A stretch of DNA of 64,000 nt from Agromyces cavernae (GCF_021044935.1 NZ_JAJNMP010000003.1:372001-436000), one strand, 5' to 3'; shown: positions 1-9,451, counted from the first letter of the stretch. The notes: generated by a model from the letters alone, not told the origin. Program-made: numbers and translations.

Positions 1-372
1 GTCTGGTGAGACCGCCGTCGGCGTCACGACCACCTCGGCGCCGTAGGCCGTCAGCACGTTGCGCTTGTCTTCGCCGACCTTGTCGGGGCACACGAAGACG
101 CAACGATAGCCGCGCTGCAGGGCCACGAGCGCGAGCCCCACGCCGGTGTTGCCCGACGTCGGCTCGACGATCGTGCCACCCGGCTTGAGCAGCCCGTCGC
201 GCTCGGCGGCGTCGATGATTCGGCCGGCGATGCGGTCCTTCGACGACCCGCCCGGGTTCAGGTATTCGAGCTTCACCAGCACCGTGGCATCCGTCACGCC
301 CTCGGTGACTCGATGCAGCTTGACGAGCGGGGTGTTGCCGACGAGATCGACGATGTTCTCTGCGTACTTCAT
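1..372 (-). CDS. cbs: Cystathionine beta-synthase, N-terminal part (cut by window edge)
   Basis: The first 124 codons of a PLP-dependent fold-type II enzyme; the rest lies left of the window. Visible motifs are NTPLVKL near residue 13, the NPGGSSKDR segment with the PLP lysine near residue 44, and the PTSGNTG phosphate-binding loop near residue 70. The following stretch, CVFVCPDKVGEDKRN, is typical of actinobacterial cystathionine beta-synthase rather than of CysK/CysM cysteine synthases. The family condenses homocysteine with serine (or O-acetylserine) to cystathionine. Start: ATG at 370-372, read leftward. The CBS regulatory domains expected at the C-terminus cannot be checked, so a cysteine-synthase role is not fully excluded. 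Confidence 0.82.
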   Translation of the reverse strand, partial: MKYAENIVDLVGNTPLVKLHRVTEGVTDATVLVKLEYLNPGGSSKDRIAGRIIDAAERDGLLKPGGTIVEPTSGNTGVGLALVALQRGYRCVFVCPDKVGEDKRNVLTAYGAEVVVTPTAVSPD

Positions 373-686
373 GCCGTGTTCGTTCCTTGTGTCAGTGCGT
401 CCGAGTGCGCCGAATGGTGCCCGACGCTGAAGAGGGGGTCGTCTGTCTCAGCGACGACAACACAGCAGCGAGGAGTTCACGCGCCCAGCCTAGCCCGAAC
501 GTGCACGGCGTCGCGGGGTGGTTGCGGGCACCCGATTCCCGCCGAGGGTACCGGCGAAGGGCGGTCGTGCCGCAGAATCGTAGGAACGGAATGCACGCAC
601 GCGACTGAGCGTTCTCCCAGCTGCATACGTTCGTATTGAACGAAGACGTCGTTCGATCAACCCCGTCCACCGAGAGAGGCCCACGC
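373..686. promoter_or_regulatory. Divergent promoter region between cbs and the DUF3105 gene
   Basis: A 314-base gap between two divergent genes, so it must hold both promoters. I see no convincing -35/-10 pair. A perfect inverted repeat GAACGA-AGACG-TCGTTC lies at 638-654, just before the DUF3105 ribosome site, and could be an operator. No credible small gene was seen. Confidence 0.4.
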
Positions 687-1370
687 GTGAGCGCGACCCC
701 GCCCGTTCCCCCCACCAAGGCGAAGAAGCCGACCGTCAAAGAGCAGCGCGCCGCAGAACGCCAGCGCAAGCTCGAGGAGTTCCGCCGCCGTGAGGCGAAG
801 GCGCGGCGCAACCGTCGCATCCTCATCTGGGGTGGCTCGGTCGCCGCGGCCGTCGTCGTCGGACTGCTGATCACGTCGATCGTGCTCACCCCTCAGGCCG
901 CCAGGTACACCGCAGGTGGCGAGGGCGCCACCATCGAGGGCGTCGAGACGTTCGAGAACACGTCGAACCACGTCGAAGGGGCCGTCGAATACGCCCAGAC
1001 CCCGCCCGCCGGCGGCGAACACAACCCCGCGTGGCTCAACTGCGGCGTGTACACCGAGCCCGTGCCCAACGAGAACGCGGTGCACTCGCTCGAACACGGG
1101 GCCATCTGGGTCACCTACGACCCGAGCCTCAGCGACGCCGACCTCGAGACCCTCAGGTCGAAGCTGCCGTCGACCTACATCGTGCTCTCGCCGTTCGACG
1201 GCCTCCCCTCGCCCATCGTGCTGAGCGGTTGGAACACGCAGCTGCAGGTCGACGAGGCCGACGACCCCCGCATCGCGGAGTACCTCGAGGAGTACTGGCA
1301 GAGCCAGAACGTGCCCGAGCCCGGCGCGCTCTGCACGGGCGCGATCGACGGGCCCGGCAAGGTCTCGTGA
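687..1370 (+). CDS. DUF3105 membrane-anchored protein
   Basis: Predicted 227-residue protein. The N-terminal 40 residues are lysine/arginine-rich and cytoplasmic. One membrane segment follows (about residues 41-63), then an extracytoplasmic DUF3105 domain with the family's LEHGAIWVTYDP stretch and NCGVY motif. Function is unknown; the conserved His and Cys residues suggest metal or redox chemistry, which is inference. Start: the GTG at 687 is preferred because GAGAGG lies about 8 bases upstream; the frame is open further up to a TTG at 636, which lacks a good ribosome site. The stop overlaps the next gene's start in a GTGA, so the two genes are surely co-transcribed and translationally coupled. 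Confidence 0.8.
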   Translation: MSATPPVPPTKAKKPTVKEQRAAERQRKLEEFRRREAKARRNRRILIWGGSVAAAVVVGLLITSIVLTPQAARYTAGGEGATIEGVETFENTSNHVEGAVEYAQTPPAGGEHNPAWLNCGVYTEPVPNENAVHSLEHGAIWVTYDPSLSDADLETLRSKLPSTYIVLSPFDGLPSPIVLSGWNTQLQVDEADDPRIAEYLEEYWQSQNVPEPGALCTGAIDGPGKVS

Positions 1371-2101
1371 CCGAGGGGCGCGAGCACGACGGGGCGGGCG
1401 CGGGGCACGACGCCCATGAGCACCACCGCATGAGCCGCGGGGCTCGCGTCGCGGTCATCGTCGCGGCGGCCGTGGCACTCGTCATCGTCGCGGTCGCGGC
1501 GTTCTCGATCGGCCGCCTGTCGACGCTCGCCGAGCCCACCCCTACCGACACGAGCGCCGAGGCGGGCTTCGCCCGCGACATGCAGGTGCACCACCAGCAG
1601 GGCGTCGAGCTCGCGATGATCATCCGCGATCGCACCGACGATCCCGACGTGCGACTGCTGGGGTACGACATCGCGACGACGCAGGCCCAGCAGGCCGGGC
1701 AGATGTACGGATGGCTCGCCGAGTGGGATCTCTCACAGGCGGGCTCCGAGCCGTCGATGACGTGGATGACCCGTCCCGCCGAGGGCGGCGCCGGGCACTC
1801 CACTCACGACTCGCAGGACTCGCATGCGACGCACACCCCGGGCGAACCGATGCCGGGGCTCGCGACGCCCGAGCAGATCGCCGAACTCCAGGGTCTCGAG
1901 GGCCGGGCCGCCGAGGTGATGTTCCTCGAACTCATGATCGCCCACCACAGGGGCGCGGTCGAGATGGCCGAGGCCGCGCTCGAGCGCTCGTCGAACGACG
2001 TCGTCGTCGACCTCTCCAACTCGATCGTCGCCAGTCAGCAATCCGAGATCGACCTCATGAACGACATGCTCGCCGAGCGCGGCGCCGAGAGGCTCGAGTA
2101 G
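1367..2101 (+). CDS. DUF305 family protein, membrane-anchored
   Basis: Predicted 244 residues from a GTG overlapping the upstream stop. One membrane segment (about residues 25-48) is followed by an extracytoplasmic four-helix DUF305 domain. The two family signatures are present: FARDMQVHHQQGVELA and, near the C-terminus, ELMIAHHRGAVEMAE. The paired-His/Met motifs resemble metal-binding ferritin-like bundles, and DUF305 proteins often sit near copper-handling genes, but no copper gene is visible here. A His-rich linker (residues about 135-150) separates the two halves. An internal ATG at 1430 is a possible alternative start. The stop codon lies inside a dispersed repeat (see 2094-2173). Confidence 0.85.
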   Translation: MTEGREHDGAGAGHDAHEHHRMSRGARVAVIVAAAVALVIVAVAAFSIGRLSTLAEPTPTDTSAEAGFARDMQVHHQQGVELAMIIRDRTDDPDVRLLGYDIATTQAQQAGQMYGWLAEWDLSQAGSEPSMTWMTRPAEGGAGHSTHDSQDSHATHTPGEPMPGLATPEQIAELQGLEGRAAEVMFLELMIAHHRGAVEMAEAALERSSNDVVVDLSNSIVASQQSEIDLMNDMLAERGAERLE

Positions 2102-2173
2102 GCGCGCCAGCGCCGTCTCGAAACCCGTCGGGCAGGTTTCGAGACGCTCGCTGCGCTCGCTCCTCAACCCACG
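2094..2173. repeat. Dispersed hairpin repeat, copy 1
   Basis: Core hairpin GTCTCGAAACC (2115-2125), 9-base loop, GGTTTCGAGAC (2135-2145), followed by a GCTCGCTGCGCTCGC segment and CTCCTCAACCCA. The first 32 bases (2094-2125) match 46759-46790 with only two differences. It lies between converging genes and its left edge supplies the DUF305 stop codon, so it may act as a bidirectional terminator. Confidence 0.75.
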
Positions 2174-2183
2174 GATGGGCGGC

Positions 2184-4109
2184 CTACTCGACCGACGGGG
2201 TCTCGAGCACGGGGCGCTGCTCCTGCTGGCGGTAGAGCGAGGCGTAGACCCCGTCGACCCCGACGAGCTCGGCGTGCGTGCCCTGCTCGACGACGCGACC
2301 GGCGACGATGACGAAGATGACATCGGCCGCGACCACGGTCGAGAGCCGGTGCGCGATCGCGATCGTCGTGCGGCCGCGCGCGGCGTCGTCGAGCGCCTCC
2401 TGCACCACCCGCTCGCTGATCGTGTCGAGCGCGCTCGTCGCCTCATCGAGCACGAGCACGGCAGGATCCTTCAGCAGCACTCGCGCGATGGCGATGCGCT
2501 GCTTCTCGCCGCCCGAGAGCCGATAGCCGCGCTCGCCGACGACCGTGGCGTACCCGTCGGGGAACGACGCGATCGTCTCGTGGATGTTCGCCGCGCGGGC
2601 GGCCGCCTCGAGCTCGACATCGGTCGCGTCGGGGCGCGCGTACCGCAGGTTCTCGGCGATCGACGCGTGGAAGAGGTACGTCTCCTGGCTCACGATGCCG
2701 ATGTGCGACATGAGCGACTCCTGGCTGAGCTCGCGCACGTCGGCCCCAGCGAAGCGCACCGCACCCGAAGACGCCTCGTAGAGCCGGGGCACGAGGTACG
2801 ACACCGTCGTCTTGCCGGCGCCGCTCGGGCCCACGAACGCCGCGAACTGACCGGGCTCGATCGTGAAGCTCACGTCGTCGAGGGTCGGACGCGAGTCGCC
2901 GTCGGCGTCGGGGTACCGGAATGAGACCCGATCGAACTCCACCCGGCCGAGGACGCCGTCGGTGGGCACCGGGCGTGCGCCCGGGTCATCCGTGATCGCG
3001 GGCTTCAGGTCGAGGTACTCGAAGATCCGCGCGAACAGCGCGCTCGAGGTCTGCAGGTCGAGTGCAACCCGCATGAGCCCCATGAGTGGGAACAGCAACC
3101 GCGCCTGCACCGTGGTGAACGCGACGATCGTCCCGGCCGTGACATCCGCCGACCCGCCGGCGATCAGCCAGCCCGACACCAGGTAGACGATCGCGGGGAT
3201 CGACGACATGAAGATGTTCACCATCGCGAAGAACCACTGGCCGGTCATCTGCTGGCGCACCTGCAGGCCGATCTGGTTCTGGTTCTCATCGGCGTAGCGC
3301 TCGATCTCGCTGCGCTGCCGGGTGAAGCTCTTCGACAGCAGGATGCCCGACACGCTCAGCGTCTCCTGCGTGATCGCCGTCATCTCCGACAGCGACTCCT
3401 GCGTCTTGCCCGCGATGCGCGCACGCACCTGCCCGACGCGTCGCTGTGCGATGACCATGAACGGCATCAGCACGAGCGCGATGATCGTGAGCTGCCAGTT
3501 CAGCAGCAGCATCGCGATGAACGCCGAGATCACCGTCACGGTGTTGCCGAGCACGCTCGACACCGTGTTCGTGAGCACGCTCGCGACGCCGCCGACGTCG
3601 TTCTGCAGCCGCGACTGGATGACGCCTGTCTTCGTGCGGGTGAAGAAGCTGAGCTCCATGGCCTGCAGGTGCGTGAAGAGCCGCACGCGCAGCGTGCCCA
3701 TGACCTTGTTGCCGATGTTCGCCGTGAGCCACGTCTGCCACACGCCGAGGAGCGCCGACACGATGAACACGCCGATCATCGCGAGCACGAGCGTCGTCAG
3801 CACCGGGATGTTCGGGCCGGATGTCGCTCCACCGGCATCGACCGGGAAGAGGCCGTCGTCGAACGCGCGCTGGGTGAGCAGCGGCGGTATCACGCTCAGC
3901 GCCGCGCCGATGAGCACGAGCACGACCGTGGTGATGAGTGCGAGCTTGTGCGCCGCGAACAGCTCGGCGATGCGGCCCAGCAGGTGCGGGATCTTCGGCG
4001 CCTCGGCGTTCTCGGCGCGCTGCGCTGCTTCGTCGGCCGACGCGATGCGGGTACGCGCCTTGCCGTATCGGCCCGTCTGCCCGCCGGGCGCGCCCCCATG
4101 CATGCTCAT
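2184..4109 (-). CDS. ABC exporter half-transporter (fused membrane and ATPase domains)
   Basis: Predicted 641 residues in the MsbA/LmrA/MDR-like layout. The membrane domain has six helices over about residues 50-340. The nucleotide-binding domain carries Walker A GPSGAGKT (about 425-432), signature LSGGEKQR (about 530), Walker B VLVLDEATSALD (about 550-560) and the H-loop AIAHRLST. Such half-transporters dimerise to export lipids, drugs or peptides; the substrate cannot be told. Start: ATG at 4109 followed by another ATG at 4103; both lack a strong ribosome site. It lies 58 bases downstream of the PhoD-type gene on the same strand, so they may share a transcript without an obvious functional link. 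Confidence 0.88.
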   Translation of the reverse strand: MSMHGGAPGGQTGRYGKARTRIASADEAAQRAENAEAPKIPHLLGRIAELFAAHKLALITTVVLVLIGAALSVIPPLLTQRAFDDGLFPVDAGGATSGPNIPVLTTLVLAMIGVFIVSALLGVWQTWLTANIGNKVMGTLRVRLFTHLQAMELSFFTRTKTGVIQSRLQNDVGGVASVLTNTVSSVLGNTVTVISAFIAMLLLNWQLTIIALVLMPFMVIAQRRVGQVRARIAGKTQESLSEMTAITQETLSVSGILLSKSFTRQRSEIERYADENQNQIGLQVRQQMTGQWFFAMVNIFMSSIPAIVYLVSGWLIAGGSADVTAGTIVAFTTVQARLLFPLMGLMRVALDLQTSSALFARIFEYLDLKPAITDDPGARPVPTDGVLGRVEFDRVSFRYPDADGDSRPTLDDVSFTIEPGQFAAFVGPSGAGKTTVSYLVPRLYEASSGAVRFAGADVRELSQESLMSHIGIVSQETYLFHASIAENLRYARPDATDVELEAAARAANIHETIASFPDGYATVVGERGYRLSGGEKQRIAIARVLLKDPAVLVLDEATSALDTISERVVQEALDDAARGRTTIAIAHRLSTVVAADVIFVIVAGRVVEQGTHAELVGVDGVYASLYRQQEQRPVLETPSVE

Positions 4110-4167
4110 GGGTTTCAGCCTATGCCGCGTGCTCCGCACTCTCGCAGGGTCCCACCCCTGCGAACGC

Positions 4168-5841
4168 TCACGCCGACAGCGGAATGTCGCGCGTCGAGGG
4201 CACGATGACCGACGCCACCTGCTCGAGCCGGGGGTGGAGCTCGTCGCCGTCCTCGACCACGCCGGTGCTCCACGTCATCCTCAGTCCGTCGTCGGCGTCG
4301 TGCAGCATCGCGAGGTTGTTGTCGAACCACGGCCCCTTGACGGTCTTCCAGCGGAAGGGCGGATCGGGAACCTTCACCGAGTGGGCGGCCGCAGCGCCCA
4401 TCGGCGTGGCCACACCATACGACATCACGACGGCGAACCAGCGAAGGAATCGTGGGAGCGGGTTCCGTATCGGGGAGCAGACCGCCTGCACGATACGGCC
4501 CCCGCCGTCGCGCTCGACTTCGGCCAGGTAGGAGAAGTGCACATCACCCGACAGGAACGTCACGCTCAGCGGGGACGGGCCGCGCTCGCCGTCCGCGAGC
4601 TCGGTCGCGATGCGCGCCACCGCGTGGAAGCTGTTCTGGAAGGCGGCCCAGTGCTCGAGGTCGACGGCCTGCCTGAGCTTCTCGCCGACCCAGGCGGCGC
4701 CCCTCCCCCACGCCCCCAACGCGATCGCCTCGTCCCATGCTTCGACGTGGTGGAGTCCTCTCGGGAGGAGGAACGGCAGCGAGCTCGCCACCAGCACATG
4801 GCGGAATCCACCCTGCATCTGCTCGTCGAACCACGCGAGTTCCTCCTCGTCCAGCAGCCCGCGCGCCGACGGTTCGAGTTCCCTCGAGACTCGCGAGTCG
4901 ACCACGATCAGGCGAACATCGTCGTAGTCCCGGCGATAGCTCCAGCGGTAGGACTCGGGATGCGCGTCGCACCGATCGGCGAAGGCGTCGAGGGCGTCGG
5001 TGAGGTCGAGTTCCCCATCGCCGTCGTGTTCGCCGATGGTCCGCCACAGTTCGTCCTCGGCGCGCTCGCGCGGTGAGAGGTTCCCGAGGTGCTGGTACAC
5101 CCAGTACGACGCCAGCCCCGCGACGATTCGGCCCTTCCACCACGAGGTCTGCTCCATCTTCTTCCGCCAGTCGAGCGACGCATTCCAGTCGTCGCGGATG
5201 TCATGGTCGTCGAAGACCATCGCGGTCGGCACGCACGAGAGCAGCCACCGGTTCGCGGGGTCCGACCAGGCGAGCTGGTACAGGTGGGCATACTCCTCGT
5301 AGTCCTTGAGTTCCGTCCCGGGTTCCTCGCGGATGTCGCGCCGGCCGCGGATGAACTTCCGCATCTCCTCCGTGGTCGAGTCCGCGTACACCTGGTCGCC
5401 GAGGAACAGCAGCAGATCCGGTCGGATACCGGGGTCCCCCGCCGCCGCCAGAGCGAACGCGCGCAGCGAGTCGACGCCATGGGTACGGTTCCCCGAACGA
5501 TCGTGCGGGACGCTGGTCCGGCAGGATCCGAAGGCCATGCGCAGCGGTCGTCCCGGCGTCCGAGTCGTGATCCGCGACTCCGGATACTCCGATCCCGGCT
5601 CGGGCCACACCGTCGCGCCGTCGATCTCCACCCGGTAGGCGAACTCGGCACCCGGATCGAGGCCGTCGAGCTCGACGAGCGCGTAGTGGTGGTCGTGGAC
5701 GGCGAAGGTCGGGGCATCCCACGACACGCCCTCGGCGTGCACGCTCACCCGGCATTCCGCTCGTGTCTCCACCCAGATGCCTGCGGACGTCTCATCGACG
5801 TAGCGCACCATCGGGCCGAGCAGCAGTGGCGATGCGGCCAT
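4168..5841 (-). CDS. PhoD-type alkaline phosphatase / metallophosphoesterase
   Basis: Predicted 557 residues. An N-terminal Fn3-like domain (about 1-100) precedes the PhoD-type metallophosphatase domain. Metal-ligand motifs: FGSCRTS, FLGDQVYAD, MVFDDHDIRDDWN and, late, FLSGDVHFSYLAE. PhoD enzymes cleave phosphate mono- and diesters using Fe/Ca centres. Unlike classical secreted PhoD there is no Tat or Sec signal peptide, so this copy is probably cytoplasmic. Start: ATG at 5841 with AGGGTG about 5 bases upstream. The specific substrate is unknown. Confidence 0.85.
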   Translation of the reverse strand: MAASPLLLGPMVRYVDETSAGIWVETRAECRVSVHAEGVSWDAPTFAVHDHHYALVELDGLDPGAEFAYRVEIDGATVWPEPGSEYPESRITTRTPGRPLRMAFGSCRTSVPHDRSGNRTHGVDSLRAFALAAAGDPGIRPDLLLFLGDQVYADSTTEEMRKFIRGRRDIREEPGTELKDYEEYAHLYQLAWSDPANRWLLSCVPTAMVFDDHDIRDDWNASLDWRKKMEQTSWWKGRIVAGLASYWVYQHLGNLSPRERAEDELWRTIGEHDGDGELDLTDALDAFADRCDAHPESYRWSYRRDYDDVRLIVVDSRVSRELEPSARGLLDEEELAWFDEQMQGGFRHVLVASSLPFLLPRGLHHVEAWDEAIALGAWGRGAAWVGEKLRQAVDLEHWAAFQNSFHAVARIATELADGERGPSPLSVTFLSGDVHFSYLAEVERDGGGRIVQAVCSPIRNPLPRFLRWFAVVMSYGVATPMGAAAAHSVKVPDPPFRWKTVKGPWFDNNLAMLHDADDGLRMTWSTGVVEDGDELHPRLEQVASVIVPSTRDIPLSA

Positions 5842-5889
5842 GCACCCTGTTCTACCGCGTCGACGCCCGGGCGGCCACGGGTTGCGCGT

Positions 5890-5921
5890 CGGAGGCCGCA
5901 TCCCGAAGCATGCGGCCTCCG
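5890..5921 (-). terminator. Hairpin terminator of the alpha-glucoside-type operon
   Basis: Perfect 12-bp stem CGGAGGCCGCAT / ATGCGGCCTCCG with an 8-base loop, 30 bases past the stop of the last permease gene. There is no clear T-run, as is usual in this high-GC genome. Confidence 0.65.
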
Positions 5922-5951
5922 TTCACCATCACCGTGAGAACATCGGCCCGG

Positions 5952-6947
5952 CTAACCCTTCGTGGCGCCCGCGAGCAGTCCGCGCACGAAGTATCTCTGC
6001 AGGGCGAAGAACACGATGAGCGGGATGATGATCGAGATGAACGCCGCGGCCGTCAGCAACTGCCAGTCCTGGCCTCTCGTGCCGACCAACTCCGCCAATC
6101 GTTGGGTGATCGGTGCGACGTCCTGCGTGCCTCCCGAGAAGATGAGCGCGACGAGCAGGTCGTTCCAGACCCAGATGAACTGGAAGATCGCGAACGACGC
6201 GAGTGCCGGGGTCGCCAGCGGCAGCACGATGCGGAAGAAGATCTGCCCGTGCGTCGCCCCGTCGACCTTCGCCGCCTCGATGACATCGGCGGGGATCTCG
6301 GCGATGAAGTTGTGCAGCAGGAAGATGGCGAGCGGTAGGCCGAACATCGCGTGCGCGAGCCAGAGCGGCAGGTAGTTCTGCTCGGGAATGATCGGCACGA
6401 CGTCGTGGAGCCACGCCTGCATCGGCCGGAGCCACGTCGAGAAGATCTGCAGCAGCGGCACGAGCGACATCTGCAGCGGGATGATCTGCAGGGCGAACAC
6501 GAAGATGAACAGCCAATTCACCCACTTGAACCTGATCCACGCGAACGCGTATGCCGCCATCGAGGCGAAGACCAGCGTGATCAGTGTGCCGAGCAGGGTG
6601 ATCGCGATCGAGTTCACGATGTAGGCGCCGAGCTGCGGCGATGACCTCGACGCCGAGAAGAGCACGTTCTGGTAGTTCTCGAGCGTGAAGCCGGGATTCT
6701 GGAAGATCGTCCACCAACCAGTGGTCTGGATGAGCTCGGCCGGACGGAACGACGAGACCAGCAGGCCGAACGTCGGGATCGTCCAGACCACGGCGATGAT
6801 AATCGACGCGATCGTCGCGGTGCGTGAGGTGAGGCGCTTCTTGACGCGCGCCGTCTTGGTGCCGGGCTCGGAATCGGCGAGCTCGATGGCCTCGCCGTCG
6901 GCGAGTTCTCTGCCGATCGGGAGATCGGCCGGGGCGACGCTGCTCAT
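5952..6947 (-). CDS. Carbohydrate ABC transporter permease (MalG/AglG type)
   Basis: Predicted 331-residue integral membrane protein with a cytoplasmic N-terminal tail of about 45 residues and six membrane helices. The EAA loop that contacts the ATPase (IEAAKVDGATHGQIF, near residue 222) is intact. The C-terminal ending LLAGATKG is typical of MalG-like subunits. With the next gene it forms the pore of a binding-protein-dependent sugar importer; overall resemblance is to alpha-glucoside (AglEFG-like) systems, by recognition rather than alignment. Start: ATG at 6947 overlaps the upstream stop in ATGA. No ATPase gene lies nearby, so a shared MsiK-like ATPase elsewhere is expected. Confidence 0.88.
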   Translation of the reverse strand: MSSVAPADLPIGRELADGEAIELADSEPGTKTARVKKRLTSRTATIASIIIAVVWTIPTFGLLVSSFRPAELIQTTGWWTIFQNPGFTLENYQNVLFSASRSSPQLGAYIVNSIAITLLGTLITLVFASMAAYAFAWIRFKWVNWLFIFVFALQIIPLQMSLVPLLQIFSTWLRPMQAWLHDVVPIIPEQNYLPLWLAHAMFGLPLAIFLLHNFIAEIPADVIEAAKVDGATHGQIFFRIVLPLATPALASFAIFQFIWVWNDLLVALIFSGGTQDVAPITQRLAELVGTRGQDWQLLTAAAFISIIIPLIVFFALQRYFVRGLLAGATKG

Positions 6948-7912
6948 CGGATCTCCCTCTGCTTGCGAAGCACGTTGACGTTGTAGATGATGATCGGCAG
7001 CACGAACACGAACAGGATGAGCGCGAGGGCCGACCCCCGCCCGATCTCGCTCGCCCGGAACGCCTGGGTGTACATCTCGTTCGCGACCACGCTGGTGTCG
7101 AAGTTGCCCGCAGTCATGGTTCGCACGATGTCGAAGACCTTCAGCGTCGCGATCGAGATCGTCGTGAACACCACGACGAGGGCGCCGCGGATGCCCGGGA
7201 CCGTCACGTTCCTGAACCGTTGCCACGCGTTCGTGCCGTCGAGTTGCGCCGCTTCGATCTGCTCTGTGGGTACGCCCTTGATGGCAGCACTGAGCAGCAC
7301 CATCGCGAAACCGGTCTGGACCCAGATCATGATGACGATCAGCAGGATGGTGTTGATCGGGTCGGTCTGCATCCACTGCACCGGTTCGCCGCCGAGTGCC
7401 ACGACGATCGCGTTCAGCAGGCCGATCTGCTCACGACCGCCGGAGCGGTACTCGTAGACGAACCGCCAGATGACACTGGCGCCGACGAACGAGATCGCGA
7501 TCGGCATGAACAGGATCACCTTGTAGTACTTCTCACCGCGCGACCGATCGATGAACACGGCGTACGCGAGGCCGATCACCGTCGACACGATCGGCGCGAG
7601 CGCCACCCAGATGAACGTGTTGATGAGCGTGCGGATAGCGGCGGGCTGGGTGAACATCCAGATGAAGTTGTCGAGGGTCCAGGCGCCGGAGTTGTCCTGG
7701 AACGCGAGAAAGCTCGTGCGGATGGCGGGATAGACCAGGCCGATCGCGACGAAGAGCATCGCCGGCAGCAGGAACAAGCCGAGCTGCCAGTAGTCGCGGC
7801 CCTTCTTGGGCGCCTTGTCGATGAAGAAGATGAGCAGGCCGACGACCGCCGCGAAGATCGCGAGACCCATCACCACCTGAAGGATCTTGCCGAGGAGATC
7901 GGCCGTGGTCAT
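6944..7912 (-). CDS. Carbohydrate ABC transporter permease (MalF/AglF type)
   Basis: Predicted 322 residues. An N-terminal helix (about 10-30) is followed by the FIDKAPKKGRDYWQLGLF stretch, which I associate with AglF-like alpha-glucoside permeases, then the six-helix core. EAA loop IEAAQLDGTNAWQRF lies near residue 220. Start: ATG at 7912 with GGGAGG 5-6 bases upstream. Translationally coupled to the following permease. It is separated from the upstream binding-protein gene by a stable stem-loop (7962-7993), which would keep permease levels below those of the binding protein. Confidence 0.88.
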   Translation of the reverse strand: MTTADLLGKILQVVMGLAIFAAVVGLLIFFIDKAPKKGRDYWQLGLFLLPAMLFVAIGLVYPAIRTSFLAFQDNSGAWTLDNFIWMFTQPAAIRTLINTFIWVALAPIVSTVIGLAYAVFIDRSRGEKYYKVILFMPIAISFVGASVIWRFVYEYRSGGREQIGLLNAIVVALGGEPVQWMQTDPINTILLIVIMIWVQTGFAMVLLSAAIKGVPTEQIEAAQLDGTNAWQRFRNVTVPGIRGALVVVFTTISIATLKVFDIVRTMTAGNFDTSVVANEMYTQAFRASEIGRGSALALILFVFVLPIIIYNVNVLRKQREIR

Positions 7913-7961
7913 CGTGCCTCCCAATGTTCGTCATTGAACGGTCGTCGTTGAGACTGGGTGA

Positions 7962-7993
7962 CGAGGGGCGGGGTTTCGAAGCCCCGCCCCTCG
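7962..7993 (-). terminator. Intercistronic stem-loop between binding-protein and permease genes
   Basis: Perfect 12-bp GC-rich stem CGAGGGGCGGGG / CCCCGCCCCTCG with an 8-base loop, in the 111-base gap. Such hairpins commonly cause partial termination or protect the upstream mRNA, giving more binding protein than permease. No T-run. Confidence 0.6.
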
Positions 7994-8023
7994 ATCATGC
8001 CGCGTGCGGCGTGATGCGCGCTA

Positions 8024-9382
8024 CTAACTCGCCGGCCAGCTGGCTTCGATGGTGTCGAGCACCTGTGGGGTGCTCTCTCCGCCGACCCAGGCCACGATGC
8101 CCTTCCAGAAGGAATCGGCGCCGACGGCACCGGGCATCAGGTCGGACCCGTCGAACCGGAACGTCGTCTCGGGGTCCTGCAGGATCTCGACGGCCTGCAC
8201 GAGCAGTTCGCTCGACGCATTCTCGGGATCGAGCCCCTTGTTCGCGCTGACGACGCCGCCCAGGCTCACGCGGTTGTTCGCCCAGGTGTCACTCGAGAGG
8301 TAGTGGCGGAACGCCTCGACCTCTTCGGCGTCGCGGAACGCGACCGGGAACTCGCCACCACCGGTCACCGACAGCGGGTCGTCGGCGTTCGCGGGCGGGA
8401 GGAGGAATCCGAAGACCGTGCCGTCGGATGCCACCGTGTTCGCGTCGCCGCCCTCGGGGTTCCAGAAGGTCTCGTAGAACGAGGCCTGGTGGTGCAGCGA
8501 GCATTCGCCGTCGAGGATCGGCAGGCCGCCGGTCTGGAACGCCTCGGTGACGAGCGTCGACACGTCGCCGATGCCGCCGTTGACCATCTCCTCGTTCTTC
8601 AGGTACGCACCGACAGCGTCGAACGCCTCGGCGACCTGCGGGTCGTTGAACGGGATGCCGTGCGTCACCCACTGGTCGTACACGTCGGCGCCGTGCAGGC
8701 GCAGCATGTAGTCCTCGATCCAGTCGGTCCCGGGCCATCCGGTGGCGTCACCCGACTCGAGGCCGACGCACCACGGCTGGCGCCCGCTGTCGGCCGCGAT
8801 CTGGTCGGAGAGCGCACTGAGCTCGTCGAGCGTCTGGGGGATCTCGTAGCCGTTCTCCTCGAACTCGGCGGGCGAATACCAGACCCAGCCCTTCACGCTC
8901 GCCATGAGCGGGGCGGCGTACACGGTGCCGTCGACGGTCGCGTACTCCTTCCAGATCGGGTCCCACCACTCGTCGATGTTGTCGACGACGGGCTGCGACG
9001 CCGGAATGAGCCAGCCGCCGTCGGCCAGCCGGTTCAGCAGGCCGGGCTGCGGCACGATGCCGACGTCGGGGGCGTTGCCGCCCTCGGCGAGCACCGCGAT
9101 CTGGGCCTCGAACTCGCTCGAGCCCTGGTAGTCGACCGTGATGCCGGTGCACGTCTCGAAGTCGGCCCACGACTCGACGAGCCGGTCGGCCTCGAGGTCG
9201 AGGATCGTGCCGGCGACCGTGACCTCGGCGCCGTCGAAGGTGCCGTACTCCTCGTAGTCGGCGCAATCGGTGTCGGCCGCATCTTGCTGGGCGATATCGC
9301 CGGTACACGCGGTGAGCGCGAGGCCGGCCGCTGCGGCTACGGCCACGGGGCCGATCCAACGGCGATGCCGTGTGAGTCTCAT
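8024..9382 (-). CDS. Sugar-binding lipoprotein of ABC importer (AglE-like)
   Basis: Predicted 452 residues. A lipoprotein signal peptide ends in the lipobox LTAC near residue 24, so the mature protein is lipid-anchored outside the membrane. The remainder is a type-1 extracellular solute-binding fold with a conserved FEAQIAVLAEGGNAPDVGIV region. It should capture an oligosaccharide and deliver it to the two permeases downstream. Substrate class (alpha-glucosides) is inferred from resemblance to AglE and from the permease pair. Start: ATG at 9382, since GAGGAG lies 6 bases upstream; the in-frame ATG at 9388 directly abuts that site and is less likely. First gene of the operon and divergent from its LacI regulator. 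Confidence 0.88.
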   Translation of the reverse strand: MRLTRHRRWIGPVAVAAAAGLALTACTGDIAQQDAADTDCADYEEYGTFDGAEVTVAGTILDLEADRLVESWADFETCTGITVDYQGSSEFEAQIAVLAEGGNAPDVGIVPQPGLLNRLADGGWLIPASQPVVDNIDEWWDPIWKEYATVDGTVYAAPLMASVKGWVWYSPAEFEENGYEIPQTLDELSALSDQIAADSGRQPWCVGLESGDATGWPGTDWIEDYMLRLHGADVYDQWVTHGIPFNDPQVAEAFDAVGAYLKNEEMVNGGIGDVSTLVTEAFQTGGLPILDGECSLHHQASFYETFWNPEGGDANTVASDGTVFGFLLPPANADDPLSVTGGGEFPVAFRDAEEVEAFRHYLSSDTWANNRVSLGGVVSANKGLDPENASSELLVQAVEILQDPETTFRFDGSDLMPGAVGADSFWKGIVAWVGGESTPQVLDTIEASWPAS

Positions 9383-9451
9383 GTCCATCTCCTCGTCGAG
9401 TGTGGTGCAGGTGGTGGTGCCGGTGTGGTGCCCAGTGCGAAAGGAAGACCG